Assembly (NCBI GenBank): GCA_021325215.1
Contig: JAJPHO010000097.1
Span: 1 to 64,000, forward strand
DNA: 64,000 nt
Source: Alphaproteobacteria bacterium
GTDB lineage: Bacteria; Pseudomonadota; Alphaproteobacteria; Rhodospirillales; Magnetospirillaceae
Direction of reading: 5' to 3'
The position numbers and the translations under genes are program-made. Of the stretch, positions 8,997 to 18,673 are shown in pieces. Below the pieces are notes generated by a model. That model searched no databases, was not told the DNA's origin, and saw only the letters and a program-made list of their open reading frames with translations. Numbering within the stretch: the first letter of the stretch is position 1; the number at the start of each line of letters is the position of its first letter.

Positions 8997-11057
8997 TCAT
9001 TCGCTCAGTTCCTTCACGATCCGGTCGGCGTGATAGATCTTGTCGAGGGCTTCCTTGAGGGCGCCGGTGCTGACCGAGACGGCGCGGTTGGTGGCGCCGT
9101 CATAGCCGAAATCGCCGCCCAGCGACTGGATGTTGCCGTCGAAGATCAGCCCCACCACTTCGCCCTTCTTGTTGATCAGCGGCGAGCCGGAATTGCCGCC
9201 GATGATGTCGTTCGTGCTGGCGATGTCGAACACCTTGCCGAGGTCCAGCTTGTCCTTGGCTTCCAGCCAGCTTTGCGGCAGGGCGAAGGGCGCGGCGCCG
9301 GTGGCGCGGGTGAAGGCGCCGCCGATGCGGGTCAGCGGGTCGACATGGCCCTTGGCCTGGTCGTAGCCCTTGATCGCGCCATAGGAGATGCGCAGCGTGA
9401 AGGTGGCGTCGGGATAAACGGAAGTGCCCTCGGCCTTGAAGCGCGCCTTGGCGATCTCGGCATGGGCCTTCTGCAGCGGCGCGTCGACATTGTCTTCGTA
9501 GTCCTTGCGCACGGCGCGCAGATCCGAGTCGATCAGGCGGAAGAAAGCCAGCATCGGATCGGGATCGGCGGCGATCGTCGCCGGGTCCGCATCCAGCAGG
9601 GCCTTGCGCTTGTCGAGGTCGGCCAGCTTGCTGCCGTCGACCAGCTCTTCGGCGAGCTGCTTGGGCGATTTGGAACCGAACACTTTTTTGACGAAGGCAT
9701 CGTCAGGGCCGAGATTTTCGCGCAGCTTGGTCAGGGTGAAGGTCAGCGTCGCCTTGTCCAGCTCCGGATAGACCGGCGCGGTCGACAGCAGACGCTGCTT
9801 CAGGGCCGGGAAGGCGCTGTCGGTATATTCCTGAAGCCGCTCGGCATTCGGTTTTTTGCTTTCCTCGGCATGGCGGACCAGGCCGCGGGCGAAGGAATAG
9901 AGATCCGAGCGGAAGCCGTAGCCGCCCTCGGTGAAGACATAGCGGTCGCTCTTGGCGCGGAAGGCGGCCATCACCTTGGCGATGTCGGAGACGGCGCCGT
10001 CATAGGCTTTCTTCAGCTTCGGGTCGGAGCCGACCTTCTTGCTGAGTTCGGCCTCGCCCTTGACGTGGTTCGGGATGATCTGACTGTCGACCAGGGCGCG
10101 GAAGTGACCCTTGCGGGCCTTCAGCGAATTCTCGATGCCGAACAGCAGGCCGTTGGCGATGCGGGCATGCTCGGCGCTTTCGGCCGAGAACTGGGTCAGC
10201 ATGCCGCGCATTTCCGAGCCATAGATCAGGAAGCGGGGAATGGCGACGTCGCGCTGATAGGTCAGCTCGGACACCGTGTCCTGGCGGTCGGTATGGCCGG
10301 GATGGCCGACGGTGAAGACCAGCTCGCCATCCTGCGGTTCGCCCTTGGCATAGGGGAAGAAATTGGCGCTGGTGTCGAGCGGCTTGTCGTCCTGATAGAC
10401 GCGCACATAGGAGACGTCGAGGTCGTAGCGCGGGAATTCGAAATTGTCCGGATCGCCGCCGAAGAAGGCGATGTCCATCTCGGGCGCGAAGACCAGGCGG
10501 ACATCCTGATAGCGGCGGTATTTGTAGAGATCGTAGACGCCGCCCTGATAAAGTTCGACCACGTCGCAGCGCAAATTGGCGTCGTCGCCGGAACATTCCT
10601 TGGCGATGGCGGCTTTTTCAGCCTTGAGGGCCTGCGCGAAGGCGGCGTCGGCCTTGCCCTGGGTCGCGGCGGTGATGCGCGCGGTCACGTCGGAGATGCC
10701 GACCAGCTGGTTGACCTCGATCTCGGGGCATTTGATCTCGTCCTCCTGCTTGGAGGCGAGATAGCCCGAGGCGATGAAATCCTTCTGCGCGGTGGAGAGC
10801 TGTTCGATGCAGGAATGGGCGCAGTGATGGTTGGTCTGCACCAGCCCATGGGCCGAGACGAAGCTGGCCGAACAGCCGCCGGCCAGACGCACCGACGACA
10901 GGCGGGCATGGTCGAGCCAGGCCTGGTCGGCGGCGAAGTCGTAGGTCTTCTTGACGGCCTGGGTGGGGAAGTGGTCGAAGGTCCACATGCCTTCCTCGGC
11001 ATGCGCGCCGAGGGTTCCAGCCGCGACGAGGGCGGCGGTGAGAGCGATACGACGCAT
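8997..11057 (-). CDS. S46-family dipeptidyl-peptidase (DPP7/DPP11-like)
   Basis: 686-aa exported serine peptidase that removes dipeptides from the N-termini of oligopeptides. Signal peptide ~1-20, then the family N-terminus EGMWTFDHFP. The catalytic triad is visible: TNHHC (75-79) for histidine, FGGDPDNFEFPRYD for aspartate, and GNSGSP with S623. At the position that separates DPP7 from DPP11 the sequence has IFDG (G641), which by family knowledge suggests a hydrophobic rather than acidic P1 preference. The start at 11057 has AGGA upstream. Length matches the family (~700). It is convergent with the PHP gene. Confidence 0.93.
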   Translation of the reverse strand: MRRIALTAALVAAGTLGAHAEEGMWTFDHFPTQAVKKTYDFAADQAWLDHARLSSVRLAGGCSASFVSAHGLVQTNHHCAHSCIEQLSTAQKDFIASGYLASKQEDEIKCPEIEVNQLVGISDVTARITAATQGKADAAFAQALKAEKAAIAKECSGDDANLRCDVVELYQGGVYDLYKYRRYQDVRLVFAPEMDIAFFGGDPDNFEFPRYDLDVSYVRVYQDDKPLDTSANFFPYAKGEPQDGELVFTVGHPGHTDRQDTVSELTYQRDVAIPRFLIYGSEMRGMLTQFSAESAEHARIANGLLFGIENSLKARKGHFRALVDSQIIPNHVKGEAELSKKVGSDPKLKKAYDGAVSDIAKVMAAFRAKSDRYVFTEGGYGFRSDLYSFARGLVRHAEESKKPNAERLQEYTDSAFPALKQRLLSTAPVYPELDKATLTFTLTKLRENLGPDDAFVKKVFGSKSPKQLAEELVDGSKLADLDKRKALLDADPATIAADPDPMLAFFRLIDSDLRAVRKDYEDNVDAPLQKAHAEIAKARFKAEGTSVYPDATFTLRISYGAIKGYDQAKGHVDPLTRIGGAFTRATGAAPFALPQSWLEAKDKLDLGKVFDIASTNDIIGGNSGSPLINKKGEVVGLIFDGNIQSLGGDFGYDGATNRAVSVSTGALKEALDKIYHADRIVKELSE

Positions 11058-11188
11058 CTTTCATCCTGTGGGTGATTGTGACAAACAGACTCTCTGTCAT
11101 GATGCGCCAAGTGGTTCAAATGTCTAGTGGTCCTCCCCAAACGCTAGGCGTTTGGATAAGGAGGCCCACCAAGTTCAGGAGTAGAGCG

Positions 11189-12454
11189 GTGCGGTTCCTG
11201 CTGATCGTGTTGGTTTCCCTGCTTCTCGCCGCTCCGCTGGACGGGCGGGCCGAGCCCGATCCGCACCAGCTCGACGCGGCCCGCATCGCCGATCTCTATG
11301 CGGCCAAGACCGCCGACGCTCCGCCCCAGAACGCGGCCGAGAAGGAGGCCGAAAAGGATCTCAAGACCCTGTCGGCCGACATCGACCGCAGCGGCGACGA
11401 GCTGCTGGCCTCGCTGAACGCCAAGCTCGAGCCCTGGATGTGGTGGGTCGCCTGCGGCATCTGGGTGGTGTCGGTCTTCCTAGTCGGCCGCCTGATCGAA
11501 TTCACCTTCCGGCGTCTGTTCCCCGGCCGCGGCATCAGCTGGCTCGGGCGCATCTTCCGGGTGTTCTGCTATCTGATCTGCTCGCTGGTCGCCGTCTTCC
11601 TGTTCCTGCACGGCTTTGGCGCCAGCGCGCTGGCGCGGCCGGTGATCCGCATCGAGGGCAAGCTGATCCTGCTGGCGGCGGCCTTCGGCGTGGCCGACCT
11701 GGCCCTGGTGACGGTCAATATCGGCATCGACCGCTACCTGACCTCGACCGATCCTTCCGGCCAGCCGGTGGCGCGCAGCCCGCGCGTGCTGACCCTGCTG
11801 CCGCTGTTGCGCAATATCGCCATGGTAACCCTGGGCGGCGTGCTGGTGCTGATGGTGCTGGGGCAGTTCGGCGTCAATATCGCGCCGTTGCTGGCTGGCG
11901 CCGGCGTGGTCGGCGTGGCGGTCGGTTTCGGCTCTCAGAAGCTGGTGCAGGACGTCATCACCGGCGCCTTCATGCTGTTCGAGAACACGCTGGCGATCGG
12001 CGACACGGTGAAGATCGGCGATCATACCGGCACGGTCGAGGGCATGACCATCCGTACCCTGCGCTTACGCGACGTCAACGGCCAGCTGCACACGATCCCG
12101 TTCAGCTCGGTGACCACGGTCATCAATATGAGCCGCGATTTCGGCTATCACAATTTCGAGCTGCGGATTTCCTACGATTCGAACATCGACCGGGCGATGG
12201 AAGTGATCGCCGAGACGGTGACCGGCATGCAGAACGATCCCGACATGTGCGCCGACATCCTGGCGCCCGCCGATATCTACGGCGTGGCCCAGCTGGCCGA
12301 ATGGGCGGTGGTGCTGACCGGCGCGATCAAGACCCCGCCGGGCCGGCAATATGCGGTCGGACGCGCCTTCAACCGGCGCATCAAGGCCGCTTTCGACCGG
12401 GCGGGGATCAAGTTCGGCACACCGTTTCAGACGGTGCGTCTCCTCAAGGATTGA
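11189..12454 (+). CDS. MscS-family mechanosensitive ion channel
   Basis: 421 aa from GTG 11189 (AGGAG, spacing 7), which gives a signal peptide (VRFLLIVLVSLLLAAPL...RAEP). A periplasmic region follows, then several membrane helices. The pore helix is glycine/alanine-rich (APLLAGAGVVGVAVGFGSQ), followed by QDVITGAFMLFENTLAIGD and the beta domain (VKIGDHTGTVEGMTIRTLRLR) typical of MscS. The role is turgor release through the inner membrane. The last 11 bases overlap the convergent phosphatase gene. Confidence 0.92.
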   Translation: MRFLLIVLVSLLLAAPLDGRAEPDPHQLDAARIADLYAAKTADAPPQNAAEKEAEKDLKTLSADIDRSGDELLASLNAKLEPWMWWVACGIWVVSVFLVGRLIEFTFRRLFPGRGISWLGRIFRVFCYLICSLVAVFLFLHGFGASALARPVIRIEGKLILLAAAFGVADLALVTVNIGIDRYLTSTDPSGQPVARSPRVLTLLPLLRNIAMVTLGGVLVLMVLGQFGVNIAPLLAGAGVVGVAVGFGSQKLVQDVITGAFMLFENTLAIGDTVKIGDHTGTVEGMTIRTLRLRDVNGQLHTIPFSSVTTVINMSRDFGYHNFELRISYDSNIDRAMEVIAETVTGMQNDPDMCADILAPADIYGVAQLAEWAVVLTGAIKTPPGRQYAVGRAFNRRIKAAFDRAGIKFGTPFQTVRLLKD

Positions 12455-13238
12455 GCAGAGCCAGCGCCGCCTTGTGCGCGCGGGCGTCGCCGCCGGCGCA
12501 GAAGCGGCCGTCGGAATGCAGTGACAGCGGTTCGCCGTCCCAATCCGTGGCGACGCCGCCGGCGCCTTCGATGACCGGCACCAGCGGCAGATAATCATAG
12601 GGCTGCAGCGAGGCCTCGACCATCAGATCGACGAAGCCCGAGGCCAGCAGCCCGGCGGCATAGCAATCGGCGCCATAGCGCTGCAGCTTGACCGCGTTCT
12701 TCAGCTTGTCCCAGGCGGGGATTTCCGCGCCGTGGAACATGTCCGGCGTGGTGGCGTAGAGATAGGCCTTCGACAGATCGTCGCAGGGCCGGCACAGCAC
12801 GCGCTCGCCATTGAGCGTGGTCGGGCGGCCCGAGGCACCGACCCAGCGCTCGGCGGTGACCGGCTGGTCGATCACGCCCAGCACCGGCTTGCCCATATGC
12901 AGCAGGGCGATCAGGATGCCGAAGGATGGCTTGCCGGTGATGAAGGCCTTGGTGCCGTCGATCGGATCGAGCACCCACACCCATTCGGCGTCGAGATTCT
13001 CGGGGCCGTATTCCTCGCCCAGGATGCCGTGGTCGGGGGCATGCTGGTTGATCAGCTCGCGCATGATCGCCTCGGACTGGCGATCGGCGATGGTCACCGG
13101 GCTCGCATCCTTCTTATCCTCGATCTCGACCTTCTTGCGGAAATAGGACAGAACCACCGCGCCGGCCACATCGGCCATGCGGTTGGCGAGATCGACATAT
13201 TCGCTCGGTACCAGCACCTTGGCATTCCCCACAATCAC
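12444..13238 (-). CDS. hisN: inositol-phosphatase-family histidinol phosphatase (HisN-like)
   Basis: 264-aa member of the inositol monophosphatase superfamily. Metal and catalytic motifs are GILGEEYG (first acidic pair), WVLDPIDGTKAF and, near the C-terminus, PYDYLPLVPVIEGAGG. The PYDYLPLVPVIEGAGG variant and the size match the bacterial HisN type, which dephosphorylates histidinol phosphate in histidine synthesis. A general inositol phosphatase or CysQ-like activity is the alternative. The start is GTG at 13238, with a second GTG two codons later. It is divergent from pheA, with 51 bases between. Confidence 0.82.
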   Translation of the reverse strand: MIVGNAKVLVPSEYVDLANRMADVAGAVVLSYFRKKVEIEDKKDASPVTIADRQSEAIMRELINQHAPDHGILGEEYGPENLDAEWVWVLDPIDGTKAFITGKPSFGILIALLHMGKPVLGVIDQPVTAERWVGASGRPTTLNGERVLCRPCDDLSKAYLYATTPDMFHGAEIPAWDKLKNAVKLQRYGADCYAAGLLASGFVDLMVEASLQPYDYLPLVPVIEGAGGVATDWDGEPLSLHSDGRFCAGGDARAHKAALALLNP

Positions 13239-13289
13239 TTACTGCTATAGGGTGTCGCTCCCGCAACAAACAAAATCAAGTCCGGATCA

Positions 13290-14165
13290 ATGACGAAAGA
13301 AAATAGCGACGCCGAACGGTCCATCGCCTTCCAGGGAGAACTGGGGGCTTATTCCCATCTTGCCTGCACGGTGCTGTTTCCCGAGATGACGCCGCTGCCG
13401 TCGCCGGGCTTCGAAGACGCTTTTGCCGCCGTGGAGGACGGGCACGCCAAGCTGGCGCTGATTCCGGTCGAGAATTCGGTGGCCGGGCGCGTCGCCGACA
13501 TCCACCACATCCTGCCGGCCTCGCGGCTGCATATCATCGGCGAGTTCTTCCTGCCGGTGAACCATCACCTGCTGGCGATCCCGGGCACCAAGCTGTCCGA
13601 CATCCGCGAGGTGCGCAGCCATGTCCACGCCATCGGCCAGTGCCGCAAGTTCCTGCGCCAGAACGGCCTGAAGGCGGTGGTCGGGCACGACACCGCGGGC
13701 TGCGCCGCCGACGTGGCGCGCAATGGCGATAAATCCGTGGCCGCCATCGCCTCCGAGCTTTCGGGCAAGATCTATGGGCTGGAAAGCCTGGCGGTGAATA
13801 TCGAGGATGCCGGCCACAATACCACCCGCTTCCTGGTGATGTCGCGCGAGGCCAAGAGCTTCGATCCGCGCCTCGGTCCGGCGGTGACCAGCTTCGTCTT
13901 CCATGTGCGTAACGTGCCGGCCGCGCTCTACAAGGCGCTGGGCGGTTTCGCCACCAACGGCGTCAATATGACCAAGCTGGAAAGCTATCAGGTCAACGGC
14001 AACTTCACCGCGACCCAGTTCTACGCCGACATCGAGGGGCATCCCGAGCAGGCCAATGTCCGCCTGGCTTTGGAAGAGCTGGATTTCTTCTCGCGCGAGG
14101 TGCGGATTCTCGGCGTCTATCCGGCGCACCCTTACCGCTTCAAGGCGCGGCTGGCCGCGGACTAA
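13290..14165 (+). CDS. pheA: prephenate dehydratase
   Basis: 291 aa. Converts prephenate to phenylpyruvate in phenylalanine synthesis. The N-terminal catalytic domain (~10-190) has AFQGELGAYSH, LIPVENSVAGRV and the catalytic HNTTRFLV motif. A C-terminal ACT domain (~200-280) carries ALYKALGGFATNGVNMTKLES, the allosteric phenylalanine site; the usual ESRP reads ESYQ here. There is no chorismate-mutase part, so it is the stand-alone type. A short GC-rich repeat follows the stop. Confidence 0.95.
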   Translation: MTKENSDAERSIAFQGELGAYSHLACTVLFPEMTPLPSPGFEDAFAAVEDGHAKLALIPVENSVAGRVADIHHILPASRLHIIGEFFLPVNHHLLAIPGTKLSDIREVRSHVHAIGQCRKFLRQNGLKAVVGHDTAGCAADVARNGDKSVAAIASELSGKIYGLESLAVNIEDAGHNTTRFLVMSREAKSFDPRLGPAVTSFVFHVRNVPAALYKALGGFATNGVNMTKLESYQVNGNFTATQFYADIEGHPEQANVRLALEELDFFSREVRILGVYPAHPYRFKARLAAD

Positions 14166-14234
14166 AGCGGGATAGCCATCCCGCTCGGAGGAGCGTAGCG
14201 AACGACCCCGAGGGTGCGGGGTAGGCTACCCCGC
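14166..14234. repeat. REP-like block of hairpins between pheA and tetR
   Basis: The 69 bases between the convergent pheA and tetR genes are almost entirely inverted repeats. AGCGGGAT/ATCCCGCT (14166-14173 and 14178-14185) has a 4-base loop. GCGGGGTAG/CTACCCCGC (14216-14224 and 14226-14234) forms a near-perfect palindrome. Between them lies a looser CTCGG...CCGAG pairing around GGAGCGTAGCGAACGA. It could end transcription from both sides, though there is no T-run. The composition resembles dispersed REP elements of proteobacteria. No second copy was seen in the window. Confidence 0.6.
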
Positions 14235-14888
14235 CTACATACCATAACGACTCACAAGCAGCTCGACGGCCGTGCGGATCTGTTCTTCCAGGCAGGCCTT
14301 GTTCTGGCCGCGGCCGAACATGGCGCTGGCGTGGCAGTCGCCGGCCAGCATCGAGAGGAAGAGATTGGCCAGGAGGGGAGCCTCGCTCTCCTCCAGCCGC
14401 ATCAGGCCGCGGCGGGCGAGCGTGAGGAAATATTCGCCGACCTTCTGGCGCGTATAGGCCGGGCCGGCGGCGTAGAAGGCTTCGCCGATCTCGGGCTGGC
14501 GCGCGGCTTCGGCGGCGACCACCCGGTACATCGACAGCGCGTCCGGCGTCAGGATCATCTCGACGAAGCTGCGGGCCAGCGCGGTCAGGGCCTGACGCAG
14601 GTCGGAGATCTTTTCGGGCAGCTGGATGCGGCTGAACAGGATTTCGGTATGGCGGCGGATGATCGCCTCGAACAAGGCCCGCTTGCCCTCGAAATGGACA
14701 TAGATGGTGGCCTTGGAGACCCCGGCGCGCGCGGCGACGGCGTCCATGCTGGCCGCCTCGTAGCCGCTCTCCATGAAGATCTGCTTGGCGGCGGCGTAGA
14801 TCTGCTCGGCCTTACGTCCGCGCGAGCCGTTGGCGGAGCCGGTCGGCGAGGGATCGGATAATTTTGATGCGAGCGAAATTTTTGTCAT
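14235..14888 (-). CDS. TetR-family transcriptional regulator
   Basis: 217 aa from ATG 14888 (a TTG at 14897 is an alternative). The helix-turn-helix is SMDAVAARAGVSKATIYVHFEGKRALF, and the ligand domain includes LTPDALSMYRVVAAEAARQPEIGEAFY, resembling AcrR/TetR_C regulators. The 5' end lies inside the coding region of the upstream phosphotransferase gene on the same strand. No start codon exists after that gene's stop that would keep the DNA-binding domain intact, so the overlap of at least 77 bases is real. The target is unknown. Confidence 0.85.
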   Translation of the reverse strand: MTKISLASKLSDPSPTGSANGSRGRKAEQIYAAAKQIFMESGYEAASMDAVAARAGVSKATIYVHFEGKRALFEAIIRRHTEILFSRIQLPEKISDLRQALTALARSFVEMILTPDALSMYRVVAAEAARQPEIGEAFYAAGPAYTRQKVGEYFLTLARRGLMRLEESEAPLLANLFLSMLAGDCHASAMFGRGQNKACLEEQIRTAVELLVSRYGM

Positions 14889-16290
14889 TCCCTTCAATCA
14901 GGTCCCACGGCGCCGCCGCGGAGCTCGTCCGTTCCACCATCTCATGCACCGCCGCTTCGTAGGCATCCCACTTCGAGCGGTTGCGCCAATCCTCGTCCGT
15001 CAGCTTCCATTTCTTGTAGGCGACGGCATCGCGTTCTGCGAAGCGCTTATACTGTTCCTCTGGGGTAATATGGAGCCAAAATTTAGCCAGCACCATGCCG
15101 TGGTGTAAGAGCTGGTCTTCGAAATCGTTAATCTCGGCGTAGGCGCGCTCCCATTCCTCGGGACGCGCGAAGCCTTCGACCCGCTCGACCAGCAGGCGTC
15201 CGTACCAGCTGCGGTCATAGATCAGCATATGGCCGGCGCGCGGCAGATGGCGCCAGAAGCGCCACAGATAATGATGCGCCTTCTCCTCGTCGGTCGGGGC
15301 GGCGACCGGCACGACCTGGCGATGCCGGGCGTCGAGGGCGGCGGCGACGCGGCGGATCGCCCCGCCCTTGCCGGCGGCGTCCCAGCCCTCGAACAGGGCA
15401 ACCGACGAGATGCCCCGCTTGTGCGCCTCGCGCGCCAGCAGGGCGAGATCGGCACGGGCCTCCTGCAATTCCTGTTCGTAGCTGTTCTTGTCGACGGTCT
15501 GCGTCATGTCGAGCGCCGACAAGACGCTGGCCTTGAGCAGGGCGGGCTTGGCGGTCTTGACCGCCGGCCTCTTATGGGCGCGCAGGTCGAGCTGGCGCTC
15601 GAGGGCGTCATGCAGCGTCTGCAGCACCGTCAGGCTGCGGAACCGCTCGTCCGAGCCGTCCACGATGGCCCAGCGCGCATGGCTGGTGTCGGTGCGGCGG
15701 ATGGCGTGCTCGGCGGTCGCGATGAAGGACTCATAGCGCTTCCAGTTGCGCCAATCTTTTTTGGTGACCTTCCAGGCCTGCAGCGGGTCGGCTTCCAGCG
15801 CGGTCAGGCGCTTCTTCTGGCCCTTTTTATCGAGATGCATCCAGAATTTCAGGATCAGCGCGCCATCGTCGGCCAACAGGCGCTCGAAGGTCTTGATATG
15901 GTCCAGGCGATAATCGAATTCCGCGGTGCTGATCTCGCCATAGACATGCTGCAGGACCGGGCGGGAATACCACCCCGACAGGAAGAGGCCGATCTGCCCG
16001 CATTTCGGTAGGTCGCGCCAATAACGCCAGAAGGAGGGGCGTTCGCCTTCCTCCTGCGACGGGGCCTCGTAGGCACGCGTCACGATCCAATGGGGATCGA
16101 GCCATTCATTGATCAGGTTGACCGTCTCGGTCTTGCCCGCTCCGTCGACGCCGGCGAACAGCACGATGACCGGGAAGTCGGCCTGTCTCAGCTTTTCCTG
16201 CAGCGCCAGCAGATCGAGGCGCAATTTCCCCGCCGCGGCGTCGAACGCCTCGCGTGAGATTTTCGCCCCCAGTTCAGCTGTCTCGAACAT
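14812..16290 (-). CDS. pap: polyphosphate:AMP phosphotransferase (two-domain PPK2)
   Basis: 492-aa tandem PPK2 protein. It transfers phosphate from polyphosphate to AMP, making ADP. Domain 1 (~20-235) keeps a P-loop (GVDGAGK, 47-53), but its second motif reads LSGWYSR (104-110) instead of DRSWYGR. Domain 2 (~270-490) has both GWDAAGK (302-308) and DRSWYGR (359-365). Catalysis is therefore expected in the second domain, as known for class II PPK2 enzymes. The stop lies inside the start region of tetR. The start at 16290 has no strong ribosome-binding site. Confidence 0.93.
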   Translation of the reverse strand: MFETAELGAKISREAFDAAAGKLRLDLLALQEKLRQADFPVIVLFAGVDGAGKTETVNLINEWLDPHWIVTRAYEAPSQEEGERPSFWRYWRDLPKCGQIGLFLSGWYSRPVLQHVYGEISTAEFDYRLDHIKTFERLLADDGALILKFWMHLDKKGQKKRLTALEADPLQAWKVTKKDWRNWKRYESFIATAEHAIRRTDTSHARWAIVDGSDERFRSLTVLQTLHDALERQLDLRAHKRPAVKTAKPALLKASVLSALDMTQTVDKNSYEQELQEARADLALLAREAHKRGISSVALFEGWDAAGKGGAIRRVAAALDARHRQVVPVAAPTDEEKAHHYLWRFWRHLPRAGHMLIYDRSWYGRLLVERVEGFARPEEWERAYAEINDFEDQLLHHGMVLAKFWLHITPEEQYKRFAERDAVAYKKWKLTDEDWRNRSKWDAYEAAVHEMVERTSSAAAPWDLIEGNDKNFARIKIIRSLADRLRQRLART

Positions 16291-16409
16291 GAAAAAATCC
16301 TAGGCTTCTCAACGCATAGCTGCAACTCGTCTTTGACTCTGGATTGTTCTGCCCGACTATGCAAAATGTTGCCCGCTTCGAAAGGCGAAGCCCATCGGGA
16401 GGTACAAAA

Positions 16410-17420
16410 ATGACGGTTCGCGTTGCCATCAACGGTTTTGGTCGTATCGGGCGCCTGGTGTTCCGGGCCTTGGCCGAGTCGGGGCGAACCGATGTCACCG
16501 TGGTCGGGATCAACGATCTCGGCTCGCCGGAGGACAATGCCCACCTCCTGAAATATGATTCTGTGCACGGCATCTTCCCCGGCGACATCAAGGTCGAGGG
16601 CGACAAGATGTTCGTCGGCAAGCTGCCCGCCATCAAGGTCACCGCCGAGCGCGATCCGACCAAGCTGCCGTGGAAGGAACTGGGCGTCGACGTGGCGCTG
16701 GAATGCACCGGCATCTTCACGGCGCGCGCCAAGGCTGCGCTGCATCTCGAAGCCGGCGCCAAGCGCGTCCTGGTCTCGGCCCCGGCCGAAGGCGCCGATC
16801 TGACCGTCGTCTACGGCGTGAACCATCAGCTCCTCAAGCCCGAGCATCAGGTGATCTCGAACGGTTCGTGCACCACCAACTGCCTGGCGCCGGTCGCCAA
16901 GGTGCTGAACGATCTGGCCGGCATCAAGCACGGCTTCATGACCACCGTCCACTCCTATACCGGCGATCAGAACCTGGTCGACACCCTGCACAAGGATCGC
17001 CGCCGCGCCCGTGCCGGCGCCCTGTCGATGATCCCCAGCTCGACGGGTGCGGCCAAGGCGATCGGCCTGGTGATCCCCGAGCTGAACGGCAAGCTGGATG
17101 GCGTCTCGGTGCGCGTGCCGACCCCCAACGTGTCGATGATCGACCTCAAGGTCGTCACCAACCGCGCCGTCACCAAGGAAGAGATCCACGAGGCGATGAT
17201 CGCCGCCGCCAACGGCCCGCTGAAGGGCGTGCTGGGCGTCGAGAAGGAAGAGCTGGTCTCGTGCGACTTCAACCACAACCCGGCTTCGTCGACCTTCGAC
17301 CTGACCCAGACCAAGGTCATCGACGGCACCCTGGTGCGCGTCCTGTCCTGGTACGACAATGAGTGGGGCTTCTCCAACCGCATGTCGGACGTCGCCGCCC
17401 TCGTCGGCAAGCTGGGCTGA
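16410..17420 (+). CDS. gap: glyceraldehyde-3-phosphate dehydrogenase, type I
   Basis: 336 aa from ATG 16410 (GGGAGGT upstream). Oxidises glyceraldehyde-3-phosphate with NAD to 1,3-bisphosphoglycerate in glycolysis/Calvin-type metabolism. The NAD-binding INGFGRIGR is at the N-terminus, the active-site [10 protein letters not shown] carries C154, and the C-terminal [13 protein letters not shown] is complete. pgk follows after 5 bases. No tkt or fba lies on the other side. Confidence 0.97.
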   Translation: MTVRVAINGFGRIGRLVFRALAESGRTDVTVVGINDLGSPEDNAHLLKYDSVHGIFPGDIKVEGDKMFVGKLPAIKVTAERDPTKLPWKELGVDVALECTGIFTARAKAALHLEAGAKRVLVSAPAEGADLTVVYGVNHQLLKPEHQVISNGSCTTNCLAPVAKVLNDLAGIKHGFMTTVHSYTGDQNLVDTLHKDRRRARAGALSMIPSSTGAAKAIGLVIPELNGKLDGVSVRVPTPNVSMIDLKVVTNRAVTKEEIHEAMIAAANGPLKGVLGVEKEELVSCDFNHNPASSTFDLTQTKVIDGTLVRVLSWYDNEWGFSNRMSDVAALVGKLG

Positions 17421-17425
17421 GCCGG

Positions 17426-18616
17426 ATGGGCAGCTTCGCGTCGCTGGACGAGGCCGCGGTCGCGGGCAAGCGGGTGGTGCTGCGCACCGACCTCAATGTC
17501 CCGACCAAGGACGGCGTCATCACGGACCTGACCCGCATCGAGCGGGCCGCGACCACCATCAAGGAGCTGGCCGAGAAAGGAGCACGTGTCGTCGTGCTCT
17601 GCCATTTCGGCCGCCCCAAGGGCCATGAGGACAAATACAGCCAGAAGTTCCTGGTCGAGCCGTTGGCCAAGGCGATCGGCCGCCCGGTCGAATGGTCGGC
17701 CGAGGTGATCGGCGCGGATGCCGTCGCCAAGAGCAAGCTGCTGCCGAATGGCGGCGTGCTGCTGATGGAGAATGTCCGCTTTCACCCGGAAGAGGAAAAG
17801 AACGATCCGGCCTTCGCCAAGGGGCTGGCCGAGCTGGGCGATCTGTACGTCAACGACGCCTTCTCGGCGGCGCATCGCGCCCACGCTTCGACCGAGGGCA
17901 TGGCCAAGCTGCTGCCGCGCTATGCCGGCCGGCTGATGCAGGCCGAGCTCGAGGCGCTGGGCAAGGCGCTGGAGCATCCGAAGAAGCCGGTCGCGGCCCT
18001 GGTCGGCGGCGCCAAGGTATCGACCAAGCTGGACCTGCTCGGCAATCTGGTCGCTAAGGTCGATATGCTGATCATCGGCGGCGGCATGGCCAACACCTTC
18101 CTGTTCGCGCAGGGTCATGAGGTGGGCAAGTCGCTGTGCGAGAAGGATCTCGCCGACACGGCCCGCGACATCCTGGCCAAGGCCAAGGCGGCAAACTGCG
18201 AGATCGTTCTGCCGACCGACGTCGTGGTGGCCGGCGCCTTCGCCGCCCATGCCCCGAACAAGGCGGTTGCGGTAACCGAAGTTCCGGCCGATCAGATGAT
18301 CCTGGATGCCGGTCCGAAGAGCGCCGCGGACATCGCCAAGCGCCTGGAATCCTGCAAGACCCTGGTGTGGAACGGCCCGCTCGGCGCGTTCGAGATCGAG
18401 CCCTTCGATGCCGCCACCAACATCGTCGCGCAGGCGGCCGCCAAACTGACCGAAAAGGGCGGTTTGCTTACGGTTGCGGGTGGCGGAGACACGGTTTCTG
18501 CGCTGGCTCATGCCGGCGTCGAAGACAAGTTCTCCTACATTTCCACCGCCGGTGGAGCCTTTCTCGAATGGCTCGAAGGAAAAGAGCTGCCGGGGGTCGC
18601 CGCACTCTCCTCGTAA
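17426..18616 (+). CDS. pgk: phosphoglycerate kinase
   Basis: 396 aa from ATG 17426, 5 bases after gap. Converts 1,3-bisphosphoglycerate and ADP to 3-phosphoglycerate and ATP. N-terminal substrate-domain signatures [10 protein letters not shown] and CHFGRPKG, then [15 protein letters not shown]. The C-terminal nucleotide domain includes [30 protein letters not shown] and the final GGGDTVSAL. Length is normal. The start lies in an operon with gap. Only a weak ribosome-binding site (GCCGG) is visible, so translational coupling is likely. Confidence 0.97.
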   Translation: MGSFASLDEAAVAGKRVVLRTDLNVPTKDGVITDLTRIERAATTIKELAEKGARVVVLCHFGRPKGHEDKYSQKFLVEPLAKAIGRPVEWSAEVIGADAVAKSKLLPNGGVLLMENVRFHPEEEKNDPAFAKGLAELGDLYVNDAFSAAHRAHASTEGMAKLLPRYAGRLMQAELEALGKALEHPKKPVAALVGGAKVSTKLDLLGNLVAKVDMLIIGGGMANTFLFAQGHEVGKSLCEKDLADTARDILAKAKAANCEIVLPTDVVVAGAFAAHAPNKAVAVTEVPADQMILDAGPKSAADIAKRLESCKTLVWNGPLGAFEIEPFDAATNIVAQAAAKLTEKGGLLTVAGGGDTVSALAHAGVEDKFSYISTAGGAFLEWLEGKELPGVAALSS

Positions 18617-18673
18617 GGCTTTTGTTAAGCTGTCGGACCGCATAGTCGGGCCGGGTTTAAAAGGGGATACGAG

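Noticed and set aside
9030-11075. A 681-codon open frame opposite the S46 peptidase
   Set aside because: It is a composition-driven shadow of a high-GC gene. The minus-strand frame has the full S46 catalytic triad.
14812-16290. Treating the weak first PPK2 domain as evidence of gene decay
   Set aside because: Loss of the second motif in the first of two PPK2 domains is known for polyphosphate:AMP phosphotransferases, so this is normal for the family.
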